Source: Chitinophagaceae bacterium (GTDB taxonomy: Bacteria > Bacteroidota > Bacteroidia > Chitinophagales > Chitinophagaceae). Taken from it: DNA of 64,000 nucleotides. A program made the position numbers and the translations under genes. A model generated the notes under the pieces. That model saw only the letters and a program-made list of their open reading frames with translations. It was not told where the DNA came from and searched no databases. Shown in pieces: positions 1 through 8,989 of the stretch. The stretch is taken from NCBI GenBank assembly GCA_947454715.1, contig CANGMZ010000001.1:31359-95358 (forward strand), in the 5' to 3' direction. Position 1 is the stretch's first letter, and each line of letters starts with the position of its first letter.

Positions 1-250
1 TGAGGCAGACAGAGCTTTTCAGGCAGCATCACTATTATGTGTTGATGCTGTATGCATGTTTGATGAAGATACCCCTGAAGCATTAATAAAGCTGTTAAAG
101 CCCGATGTATTGGTAAAAGGTGGCGATTATACGCTCGATAAAATTGTTGGATCGTCTTTTATACTTGCTAACGGGGGCACCGTAGAAATCATTCCTTTTG
201 TTACCGGATACTCAACTACTTCTATTATCAGCAGAATTAAAAATCTGTAA
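1..250 (+). CDS. rfaE2: D-glycero-beta-D-manno-heptose 1-phosphate adenylyltransferase (RfaE2/HldE C-terminal type), 3' partial
   Basis: Frame is open from base 2 ([50 protein letters not shown]...); FDEDTPxxLI and LVKGGDY motifs. CDS starts upstream of the window. Confidence 0.85.
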   Translation, partial: EADRAFQAASLLCVDAVCMFDEDTPEALIKLLKPDVLVKGGDYTLDKIVGSSFILANGGTVEIIPFVTGYSTTSIISRIKNL

Positions 251-314
251 AACTTAATATTGGCTACTGGTAAATAAGCAGTCAAGAGATTATTTTTGGC
301 GTTTTAGTAATTAC

Positions 315-2393
315 ATGGTCAATCATACAAAAAATACAATCATCCGAGACCTCAGTTGGTTGGCATTCAATGCCAGAGTATTGCAGGAGGCCGGAGATAC
401 GTCTAATCACATACACGATCGCCTTCGTTTTTTAGGTATTTTCTCTAATAATCTCGATGAGTTTTTCAGAGTGCGCGTAGCTGCGCTCAGCAGAATGGTA
501 TTGCTGGGCAAGGAGGCTAAAATGCACATGGAGGCCAATCCGGATAAGATACTCAAGAAAATACAGCAGACAGTTATCAGCCAGCAAGCTGAGTTTGACC
601 GTATCTTTTCAGACATTATAAAGGAGCTGGCAAGAAAAGGGGTAGAGATCAAGAACGAAAAGCAACTGTCTAAAATACAGAAAGAATTTGTAAAGAATTA
701 TTTTGAGCAGAAGGTACGTACTCAGGTAATTCCGCTCATGATTGAGACTATTCCGCACACACCATTGCTTAGAGATAAGTCCATATATTTAGCATGTGTG
801 TTGGGTAATACGCACTCTTCTTTGTTGCAGCGTTATGCCCTTATTGAGATACCTACAAAAGTGCTACCTCGCTTTGTGATATTGCCCACTGACGATGGGT
901 CTACAGATATTATTCTACTTGAAGATATTATTCGTTATAATTTACCGGGGCTTTTTGCACCATTTGGCTTCAACAGGTTCTCCGGTTATATAATAAAGGT
1001 TACCAGAGATGCAGAGCTGGATATTGATAATGATGTCAATACCAACTTGATAGCTGAACTTGAAAAAGGGTTAAAGAATAGAAAGAAAGGTCGTGCGACA
1101 CGTTTTGTATATGATAGAACGATTGATTCTACCTTGCTGAATTATCTCACACGCAGGTTAGGTTTGCTTAAAAAAGACAACCTTATACCTGGTGGCAGAA
1201 TTCACAATTTCAAAGACTTTATTGATTTTCCGTCTGCTATTTTCAAAGACATTGCACCACGTCAGCAGGCTTTTGTACACCCCTTATTGCGCCAGCCAAA
1301 GCGTATACTCGATGTATTGGAGAAGCGCGATGTGATGCTGCATTTCCCGTATCATTCATTCGATTCTATTATTGACTTGCTTAGAGAAGCGGCGATTGAT
1401 CCTAATGTGCAGAGCATACGCATAACCTGTTATCGTTTGGCTAAAAACTCTAAAATTGTCAACGCACTTATTAATGCAGTGCGTAACGGTAAGGAAGTTA
1501 CTGCTGTCTTAGAGTTGCGGGCTAGGTTTGATGAAGAAGCCAATATGCGCTGGAAAAATTACCTTGAAGAGGAAGGAGTGAAGGTGATCTTGGGCAAGCA
1601 CGATATGAAGGTGCATGCTAAAATATGCGTGATCAAGAAGAAAGAGTTCAACAAAATAAAGCAATACGCATTTGTATCTACCGGTAATCTAAATGAAAAT
1701 ACTGCCGCATATTATGGCGATCATTGCCTGCTTACCTGCAACAAGAATATCATTACAGACATAAACCGTGTTTTCGATTACTTGGAAAACATAGTAAAGA
1801 GAGGTAATGCGCTTAGTCTTTGCAAAACATTGCCGGTGTCGCCATTAACAATGCGCAGTGCATTTATGGCATTGATAGACAAGGAGATAAAACTCAATAA
1901 AAAGACCAAGACAAGTACTATAGTTATTAAGCTCAATAGCCTTGTAGACAAGGAGATGATTGAAAAACTCTATGCGGCAGCTAAAGCAGGTGTAGATATT
2001 AACTTGGTGATTAGAGGTATCTGTTGTGCATATACCGAGCAGAAGATATTTAAGAACCACATGAAGGCGGTAAGCATTATTGATGATTATCTGGAGCATG
2101 CCAGAGTATTTATATTCAGTAATGGTGGTAAACCTCAGGTGTTTATCTCTTCTGCTGACTGGATGGTGCGTAACCTTGATCACCGTGTTGAGGTGGCATG
2201 TCCGGTGTACGATGAGGAAATACAGAAGGAACTGATCGATATTATGAATATTCAGCTTGCTGAAAACGTAAAAGGTCGTAAATTAGACAACGAGCAGAGT
2301 AATGAATATGTAGTGCCCAATCCCGGTGCTCCTATTGTGCGCTCACAGTTAGAAATATATAAGTATTTGCGCAACAAAAAATATATAGATTGA
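315..2393 (+). CDS. ppk1: polyphosphate kinase 1
   Basis: 692 aa; RDLSWLAFNARVLQEA N-terminus, FPYHSFDSIIDLLREAA, KVHAKICVI, ERARVFIFSNGG-like region and STGNLNENTA (PLD-like) motifs. Confidence 0.97.
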   Translation: MVNHTKNTIIRDLSWLAFNARVLQEAGDTSNHIHDRLRFLGIFSNNLDEFFRVRVAALSRMVLLGKEAKMHMEANPDKILKKIQQTVISQQAEFDRIFSDIIKELARKGVEIKNEKQLSKIQKEFVKNYFEQKVRTQVIPLMIETIPHTPLLRDKSIYLACVLGNTHSSLLQRYALIEIPTKVLPRFVILPTDDGSTDIILLEDIIRYNLPGLFAPFGFNRFSGYIIKVTRDAELDIDNDVNTNLIAELEKGLKNRKKGRATRFVYDRTIDSTLLNYLTRRLGLLKKDNLIPGGRIHNFKDFIDFPSAIFKDIAPRQQAFVHPLLRQPKRILDVLEKRDVMLHFPYHSFDSIIDLLREAAIDPNVQSIRITCYRLAKNSKIVNALINAVRNGKEVTAVLELRARFDEEANMRWKNYLEEEGVKVILGKHDMKVHAKICVIKKKEFNKIKQYAFVSTGNLNENTAAYYGDHCLLTCNKNIITDINRVFDYLENIVKRGNALSLCKTLPVSPLTMRSAFMALIDKEIKLNKKTKTSTIVIKLNSLVDKEMIEKLYAAAKAGVDINLVIRGICCAYTEQKIFKNHMKAVSIIDDYLEHARVFIFSNGGKPQVFISSADWMVRNLDHRVEVACPVYDEEIQKELIDIMNIQLAENVKGRKLDNEQSNEYVVPNPGAPIVRSQLEIYKYLRNKKYID

Positions 2394-3277
2394 TATTAGC
2401 CGCGATTGACATTGGCTCTAATGCCGCCCGCTTACTGATCTCCGAAACGTCTGTTTATAAAGATGGTTCGGTAGATTTCACAAAGCTTACCCTACTCCGT
2501 ATTCCGTTGCGTTTGGGTTTCGATGTGTTTAGTAATGGGTTTGTTTCTGATGAAAAGAAACAGAAGCTTATTGAAACGCTGAAGGCATACCGCCTGCTGA
2601 TGAATATTTATAATGTTGAAGCTTATAAGGCCTGTGCTACATCTGCTATGCGCGATGCGACTAATGGTCCGCAGATAAGAAAGGAAATATTTGAAGAGAC
2701 CGGGTTTGAAATTAAAATCATCTCAGGCCTCGAAGAAGCCAATATACTTTACGAAACACACATTGCTGATAACCTAGCAGACAATAATTCATACATATAC
2801 ATAGATGTAGGTGGCGGAAGTACGGAGGTGACTTTATTTGCTCAGGGCAAAACCATCTTTAAAGAGTCATTCAATATAGGTACTATTCGTTTGCTGCACA
2901 ATAAAGTAACAGATGAACAGTGGGAGCATGTGAAATGGTTCATAAAAACCCATACAAAAGATCACCAACCTCTTGTAGCTATTGGTACAGGTGGTAATAT
3001 CAATAAGATATTCTCTATCTCCAAGCGTAAAGAAGGTAAGGCAATACCGCTCGATTTGCTCAAGGATTACTATAAAGAGCTCAGCTATTCAAGCATAGAG
3101 GAGCGTAAGCACTTATATCATCTGCGCGATGATCGTGCCGATGTTATTGTGCCTGCCTTGCAGGTATATGTATCTATTATGCGTTGGGCGGGTGCTACAG
3201 AGATGTATGTGCCTAAAATAGGCCTTGCCGATGGTTTGATAAAGATGCTGTATAACGAGCGGGCTGGGAAAATGTAA
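2390..3277 (+). CDS. ppx: Ppx/GppA-family exopolyphosphatase
   Basis: AAIDIGSNAARLLI, YIDVGGGSTEV, GTGGN motifs; TTG start overlaps the ppk1 stop by 4 nt (TTGA). Confidence 0.92.
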   Translation: MILAAIDIGSNAARLLISETSVYKDGSVDFTKLTLLRIPLRLGFDVFSNGFVSDEKKQKLIETLKAYRLLMNIYNVEAYKACATSAMRDATNGPQIRKEIFEETGFEIKIISGLEEANILYETHIADNLADNNSYIYIDVGGGSTEVTLFAQGKTIFKESFNIGTIRLLHNKVTDEQWEHVKWFIKTHTKDHQPLVAIGTGGNINKIFSISKRKEGKAIPLDLLKDYYKELSYSSIEERKHLYHLRDDRADVIVPALQVYVSIMRWAGATEMYVPKIGLADGLIKMLYNERAGKM

Positions 3278-3312
3278 TTTTTGAGTATTTTTATATCATA
3301 AATATCTGCGCA

Positions 3313-3519
3313 ATGAACAAGAAACTTAAGTTCTTCGTGATTTACATTGTTATTATTACTCCGATAAACCTTCTGGCAAGTTTTGCACTGAACGATAATA
3401 CACTGTCTGTGAAAAGCGTCATTGGCAGCGTGTTGGGCACCTTGCTTGTTTTCGGGGTCATCAACTGGATCTCGGGTCAGCAGAATAAGACGGTAATACA
3501 GAAGCCCTTGCATAAATAG
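3313..3519 (+). CDS. hypothetical small membrane protein (two predicted hydrophobic helices)
   Basis: 68 aa, hydrophobic stretches FFVIYIVIITPINLLASFAL and IGSVLGTLLVFGVINWI; directly downstream of ppx. Confidence 0.5.
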   Translation: MNKKLKFFVIYIVIITPINLLASFALNDNTLSVKSVIGSVLGTLLVFGVINWISGQQNKTVIQKPLHK

Positions 3520-3556
3520 CGCTGCATTTGCAACGGTCTATACTTTTCAAATAATT

Positions 3557-3588
3557 CATTGAGGCATTAAGGCATTAAGCCATTGAGC
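3557..3588. repeat. imperfect period-8 tandem repeat (cattgagg cattaagg cattaagc cattgagc)
   Basis: Four consecutive 8-bp units read directly, immediately upstream of ruvB. Confidence 0.7.
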
Positions 3589-3599
3589 AATTAATTCTG

Positions 3600-3607
3600 T
3601 ATTTTTG
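3600..3607 (+). promoter_or_regulatory. Bacteroidota -7 promoter box TATTTTTG (TAnnTTTG), 3 nt before the ruvB ATG
   Basis: Exact match to the TAnnTTTG consensus; ATG at 3611. Confidence 0.55.
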
Positions 3608-3610
3608 GCT

Positions 3611-4633
3611 ATGTCAACTTCTAATGTGCGCCCATCAGATAAACTGTCTAGCCAGGAACGTGAGTTTGAGAACACGATCAGGCCCCAGCAAATCGATGAT
3701 TTCTCCGGTCAGCCAAAGCTGGTGGAGAACCTGCGCATATTCATCAAGGCTGCAAACCTTCGTGGTGAAGCATTAGATCATGTATTGTTTCATGGCCCTC
3801 CGGGTTTGGGTAAGACTACACTATCTCGTATTGTCGCAAATGAGTTGGGGGTAAGCATCAAAGAAACAAGCGGGCCCGTAATTGAAAAACCTGCTGACCT
3901 TGCCGGTTTGCTCACCAGCCTTGAAGCCAGAGATGTTCTGTTTATAGATGAGATTCACCGATTGAGCACGGTAGTAGAAGAGTACCTCTATGCTGCTATG
4001 GAAGACTTTAAGATCGATATAATGATTGACTCAGGTCCTTCTGCCCGTTCTATACAGTTGTCCCTAAATCCGTTTACACTTGTGGGTGCTACTACGCGTA
4101 GTGGTTTACTTACAGCACCTTTATTATCCCGTTTCGGTATCAAATCGAGGTTAGAGTATTATACTGCCGATGTGTTACAGATGATCATTATCCGCGCTGC
4201 CGGTGTGCTTGATGTGCGCATCACTTCCGATGCGGCCCTTGAGGTAGCACGCAGAAGTCGGGGTACTCCCCGTATTGCCAATGGTTTGCTGCGCCGTATG
4301 CGCGATTTTGCTCAGGTGCTCGGTAATGGGGTAATAGATATGGGTATTGTAGAGCATGGTCTTCGTGCGCTCAATGTAGATGAAAGCGGGCTTGATGATA
4401 TGGATAATAAAATCCTTTCTACCCTCATCGATAAGTTCAAAGGAGGCCCTGCTGGTATCAATAATATTGCAACGGCAGTAAGCGAGGAAGCTGGTACTAT
4501 TGAAGAGGTATATGAGCCATTCCTGATACAGGAAGGCTATATCATGCGCACGCCGAGAGGTAGAGAGGCCACCGAAAAGGCGTATAAGCACCTGGGACGT
4601 AAAAAAGACCCCTCAAACATCACTTTATTCTAA
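3611..4633 (+). CDS. ruvB: Holliday junction branch migration DNA helicase RuvB
   Basis: [24 protein letters not shown] Walker A, FIDEIHRL Walker [22 protein letters not shown] at 3611 preferred over TTG at 3605. Confidence 0.97.
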   Translation: MSTSNVRPSDKLSSQEREFENTIRPQQIDDFSGQPKLVENLRIFIKAANLRGEALDHVLFHGPPGLGKTTLSRIVANELGVSIKETSGPVIEKPADLAGLLTSLEARDVLFIDEIHRLSTVVEEYLYAAMEDFKIDIMIDSGPSARSIQLSLNPFTLVGATTRSGLLTAPLLSRFGIKSRLEYYTADVLQMIIIRAAGVLDVRITSDAALEVARRSRGTPRIANGLLRRMRDFAQVLGNGVIDMGIVEHGLRALNVDESGLDDMDNKILSTLIDKFKGGPAGINNIATAVSEEAGTIEEVYEPFLIQEGYIMRTPRGREATEKAYKHLGRKKDPSNITLF

Positions 4634-4639
4634 TCACCT

Positions 4640-5161
4640 ATGAACGCGGTTACTACTTGTTTTTTTGTTTTACTGATAGGCTGCTGCACATCCTGTAGCA
4701 ACGATCGCCCCTCCAAAACTGTGGATGCGATTAGTGTAAGTCATCATAACTACCCTTTGCTGCAAAAAGCAGCATGGTTGTTGGGGTCATGGAAGGGTGT
4801 AGCCGGACAAGGAGTAAGCATTGAACGGTGGTACAAGCAGGATGATTCTACTTATGCAGGAATGGGTTTATTCATAAAAGGTAATGTTACGCTTTCGCAG
4901 GAGTCTATAAAGTTGGTTCAGACAGGCAAAGACTTATATTACATACCAACAGTAAAAGGACAGAATAACGATCAGCCGGTTACCTTCAAACTAATATCTG
5001 CAACAGATAAGCAGCTGGTGTTTGAGAACCCACAGCACGATTTTCCGCAAAAGATTATGTATTCCCTTGTTACTTCAGACTCCCTTGTAGCAGTTATTTC
5101 CGGTGTAGAAAAAGGAAAAGAACATGCTGTATCGTTCCCAATGCTGCGACAGAAAAAGTAA
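4640..5161 (+). CDS. DUF6265-like secreted/lipoprotein of unknown function
   Basis: 173 aa; signal peptide with lipobox-like LIGCC; WLLGSWKG and ENPQHDFPQKIMY motifs. Confidence 0.6.
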   Translation: MNAVTTCFFVLLIGCCTSCSNDRPSKTVDAISVSHHNYPLLQKAAWLLGSWKGVAGQGVSIERWYKQDDSTYAGMGLFIKGNVTLSQESIKLVQTGKDLYYIPTVKGQNNDQPVTFKLISATDKQLVFENPQHDFPQKIMYSLVTSDSLVAVISGVEKGKEHAVSFPMLRQKK

Positions 5162-5296
5162 CCCTGTAAAACATTTTAATATATTTTATAAAACTTCGTT
5201 AAAGTGTATTCATATACCCCAAAGGGGGGATAAAATTGTGATTTACTTTCCCCTTTTTTACATTCATATTTTTTTACAATACAAATCAATTCGTTC

Positions 5297-8098
5297 ATGA
5301 AGCGACTTTTTTCGATAATTCTATTTCTATTATTTACTTCGGGTTATGCTAATGCCCAGTATGCCGTTAAAGGTGTTGTTATAGATACCCTTAACTACAC
5401 AAGGCTCTACAGGTCTTCCGTGGTACTCATGCGTGCGAAAGATTCTGTTATCGAAAATTTTGGCAGGGCAGCAGTAGATGGTAGCTTTAACCTTAATGCC
5501 TCAAAGCCGGGCAAGTACATATTAAAGATTATGTACCGCGGTTTTGCAGATTATGTTGATGCAGTTACGGTTACTAAGCCCGAAACAGATCTTGGCTCTA
5601 TTACCATGATTTCTAAAGAGCGTTTGCTTAAAGAGTTTGTTATCACTAGGCAGGTAGCAGCTATAAAAATAAAAGGTGATACCACAGAGTATGTAGCTGA
5701 TAGCTTCAAGACGCGTGAAAATGCTACTGTTGAGGATTTATTGAAAAGACTACCCGGCATTCAGGTAGATAAGAATGGACAAATTGTAGCACAAGGAGAA
5801 ACAGTAGCTAAGATATTGGTAGATGGTGAAGAGTTCTTTTCTGATGACCCAAAGGTAATCACTAAGGGATTGCAGGCGAAGGCGGTAGATAAGGTACAGG
5901 TATTTGACAAAAAAAGTGATCAGGCAGAATTTACCGGTATTGATGATGGCCAGAAAACAAAGACCATCAACTTAGAGCTTAAAGAAGAATACAAGAAAGG
6001 TTATTTTGGTAAAGTAGATGCAGGTGGTGGCACTGATGGCTATTTCCAAAATCAGGCAATGATTAATGCGTTTAAATCTAAGCGTCAGTTCTCTGCATTT
6101 GGTATCGCATCTAACACAGATAAGATAGGTTTGGGATGGCAGGACAATGATAAATTTGGCGCAGGTAATGGTGTTACTGAAATATCTGAAGATGGGGAAA
6201 TGGTGACAACGTTCAATAATGATGGTAATGACTTTGGTGGTTGGAATGGTAAGTATAACGGACAAGGTCTTCCTAAAACCTGGACAGGTGGAGTACACTA
6301 CGCTGATAAGTGGAATGAAGGTAGAAGCCATGTTACAGGTAACTATCGTTATGCACAGCAGAATGTAGAACTCGATGGTGAAAATGTTACCCAGACTGGT
6401 TTAAGAGGTGATACATCTTTAATCAATGATCAAACAAGAAGCCAGTTCAGCAAAGGAACACGCAATGCAGTAGATGGTATGTATGAGTGGAAGATTGACA
6501 CGAATACGACGATTAAGCTTACCGCTAATGCTGGTACTAAAACATCTGAAACATACTCTCATTATTTCAATAAATCAATACTCAGAGCGGGCGATTTGTT
6601 AGATACATTCAGCACCAATAACAGAACAATAACCAGCACATCTGATGCCTGGTTTATTAATGCTGATTTGTTGCTTAGAAAGAAGTTTTCCAAGAAAGGC
6701 AGAACACTTTCTGTTGATGTAAAAGAAAATGCTAAAGACAACAATAGTAATGGACATCTTAACTCTCTAACCAATGGTCCGGTAATTTCAACAGTAGACC
6801 AACGCAAGGTCAATGCATCTAACACATTGGCATTCTCAGGAAAAGCAACCTATACAGAGCCTTTGTCTAAAGTGGCATATCTCGAAGTAGATTATGGTAT
6901 AACCTTAAATAACTCTACTTCCAAAATATACTCTTACGACAGACCCACCGGCACAGGTGCTTACGATATGCTAAACGACACATTCAGTAGTAATTACAAG
7001 TACAACATACTTTCTAACACAGGGGGTGTCAATTTTAAATTCGTTTATAAAAAAGTTAACTTCTCGTTTGGTAGTGATGTATCTAACACTGGCTATCTGC
7101 AGACTGATTTGCTCCATGGAGATACTTCACATCGTTATAGCTATGTCAATCTATTCCCTAAGGCAAACTTTACTTATAAGATTGGTAAGCAGACTAGCTT
7201 TAACTTCCTCTATCAGGGTAGTACGCAACAACCTACTATTAGTCAGATACAACCATTGAGACAAAACAACGACCCCCAAAATATCACATTAGGTAATCCG
7301 GGTCTGAGACAAGAGTTTATTAACAAGGGAACACTCCGGTTCAACGATTATAAAATACTTAGCAACCGCTATCTATGGTCTAGTCTTTCGTTTAGTACCA
7401 TCAACGATGCCATCAGTACTGCCGATTCTATAGTAGGTTCGGTTAGAACAACTAAGTACATAAATGTAGATGGGAACTACTCCGGCAATGGTTATGTTGG
7501 TTATGGTTTTAAAATCAAAAAGATAGATCTCGATATGGGACTTCAGGTTAGTGGGGCAATCAACCATGTAAACAATGTGATCAACGGAGTTTATAATACC
7601 AGCAATTATAACAGTTATTCATTCGGACCATATTTTCAATATGAGAAAGATAATAAAATAGAACTTAGCTGGAATCCGGAGTTAACCTTCAATGTCAATA
7701 AGTCAACCAATAACACATTATCTACTGACTACAAGGTTTTTTCAAGTGAGGTGAGAGCTGATATTCAGTTGCCACTAAAGTTTGAATTTAATACTTCATT
7801 TGATATCATGATCAGAGAGAAAACTGCTGTTTTTACATCTAATAATAATGTGGTGAAGTGGAATGCTTACGTAGCCAAGAAATTCCTTAAAAAGAGCGAA
7901 TTAGAGCTCCGGTTGTCTGTGTTCGATATACTTAACCAAAACATAGGATTCAGCAGAGATGCGCAGGCAAATATCATTACGCAGAGCAGCTATAACACTA
8001 TCCGTCGTTATGGTATGATTAACCTTATCTGGAACTTCACACACACGCCCTCCGGCTCAGCTCCTCCTTCAGAAGGTCCTATGATGATGATGAGATAA
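5297..8098 (+). CDS. outer membrane beta-barrel / TonB-dependent receptor-like protein with N-terminal carboxypeptidase-regulatory-like domain
   Basis: 933 aa; signal peptide ...SGYANAQ; TVEDLLKRLPGIQVDKNGQIVAQGETVAKILVDGEEFFSDDP plug domain; beta-barrel-like C-terminal region. Confidence 0.88.
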   Translation: MKRLFSIILFLLFTSGYANAQYAVKGVVIDTLNYTRLYRSSVVLMRAKDSVIENFGRAAVDGSFNLNASKPGKYILKIMYRGFADYVDAVTVTKPETDLGSITMISKERLLKEFVITRQVAAIKIKGDTTEYVADSFKTRENATVEDLLKRLPGIQVDKNGQIVAQGETVAKILVDGEEFFSDDPKVITKGLQAKAVDKVQVFDKKSDQAEFTGIDDGQKTKTINLELKEEYKKGYFGKVDAGGGTDGYFQNQAMINAFKSKRQFSAFGIASNTDKIGLGWQDNDKFGAGNGVTEISEDGEMVTTFNNDGNDFGGWNGKYNGQGLPKTWTGGVHYADKWNEGRSHVTGNYRYAQQNVELDGENVTQTGLRGDTSLINDQTRSQFSKGTRNAVDGMYEWKIDTNTTIKLTANAGTKTSETYSHYFNKSILRAGDLLDTFSTNNRTITSTSDAWFINADLLLRKKFSKKGRTLSVDVKENAKDNNSNGHLNSLTNGPVISTVDQRKVNASNTLAFSGKATYTEPLSKVAYLEVDYGITLNNSTSKIYSYDRPTGTGAYDMLNDTFSSNYKYNILSNTGGVNFKFVYKKVNFSFGSDVSNTGYLQTDLLHGDTSHRYSYVNLFPKANFTYKIGKQTSFNFLYQGSTQQPTISQIQPLRQNNDPQNITLGNPGLRQEFINKGTLRFNDYKILSNRYLWSSLSFSTINDAISTADSIVGSVRTTKYINVDGNYSGNGYVGYGFKIKKIDLDMGLQVSGAINHVNNVINGVYNTSNYNSYSFGPYFQYEKDNKIELSWNPELTFNVNKSTNNTLSTDYKVFSSEVRADIQLPLKFEFNTSFDIMIREKTAVFTSNNNVVKWNAYVAKKFLKKSELELRLSVFDILNQNIGFSRDAQANIITQSSYNTIRRYGMINLIWNFTHTPSGSAPPSEGPMMMMR

Positions 8099-8140
8099 TG
8101 GTGGTTGCGATTGCTAATGTTTATTAATAAAATACGAACA

Positions 8141-8878
8141 ATGAAAAGATTACTGATAATATTGAATATACTGGTGCTTACTTCAATAGCAGCGCATGCA
8201 CAGTTTGTGACTGCAGGTAAAATAGAGTACGAGCGAAAAATAAATCTTCATGCACAGCTAGAAGAGATGGAAGACAACGAGTGGTTTTCACGCATGAAAG
8301 CGCAAATGCCTAAGTTCACAATGTCATATTTCAATATGGCTTTTGATACGGCAAGAGTGAGTTATAAGCCCGGTAAAGAAGTGGAAAATCCGTTTAAAAT
8401 GATGGGTGGTGGTCCGGCTACTGAGAATGTAGTTTATACAGATCTCGTTGGCAAGCATGTAAAATCGGCTAAGTTGGTTTTTGAACAGAAGTATCTTGTT
8501 AATGATACACTACGCAAGTTAGAGTGGAAAGAAAAAGATGAGATTAGAATCATTGCCGGTTACAAATGCCATAAAGCAGTGAGTATTATTTGTGATACCG
8601 TCTATGTGGTCGCATTCTATGCTGAAGACATACCCGTAAGTGGTGGTCCTGAAATGTTTGGTGGTCTGCCGGGTATGATTTTGGAATTAGCAGTGCCGAG
8701 GTTACACACCACATGGGTAGCTACTAAGGTGGAATTGATAGTGCCTGCAGAAACAGATTATGTGATACCGGATAAAGGCAAGAAGATGACACAGGATCAG
8801 CTTAATCTGAGCATTAAAGAAAGTTTCAAAAGCTGGGGTAAGATTGCCTCCCGTAATGTTTGGTGGGTTGCACTTTAG
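8141..8878 (+). CDS. GLPGLI family protein
   Basis: Signal peptide MKRLLIILNILVLTSIAAHAQ; GGLPGMILEL family signature; located 3' of the OMP gene. ATG at 8141 preferred. Confidence 0.9.
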   Translation: MKRLLIILNILVLTSIAAHAQFVTAGKIEYERKINLHAQLEEMEDNEWFSRMKAQMPKFTMSYFNMAFDTARVSYKPGKEVENPFKMMGGGPATENVVYTDLVGKHVKSAKLVFEQKYLVNDTLRKLEWKEKDEIRIIAGYKCHKAVSIICDTVYVVAFYAEDIPVSGGPEMFGGLPGMILELAVPRLHTTWVATKVELIVPAETDYVIPDKGKKMTQDQLNLSIKESFKSWGKIASRNVWWVAL

Positions 8879-8896
8879 TCTAGTGAAGGTTACCAT

Positions 8897-8939
8897 AAAA
8901 AGCTACCCCACGCTCGGCATGAGCGTGGGGTAGCTTTTT
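8897..8939. terminator. bidirectional rho-independent terminator
   Basis: Perfect IR aaaaagctaccccacgctc-ggcat-gagcgtggggtagcttttt between convergent genes. Confidence 0.93.
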
Positions 8940-8989
8940 ATGTTTTTCGTGCGATTTTGATAAATCTTTTTCTGCGTTTAGTCTGCTAC

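Noticed and set aside
3118-3513. 131-aa minus-strand ORF spanning the end of ppx and the 68-aa membrane protein
   Set aside because: Overlaps two plausible plus-strand genes; low-complexity translation without a domain.
4175-4591. 138-aa minus-strand ORF inside ruvB
   Set aside because: Fully antisense to a clear ruvB reading frame; no recognisable domain; treated as a shadow ORF.
5217-5227. cccc-aaa-gggg mini-palindrome upstream of the OMP gene
   Set aside because: Too short to distinguish from chance; no second copy noticed.
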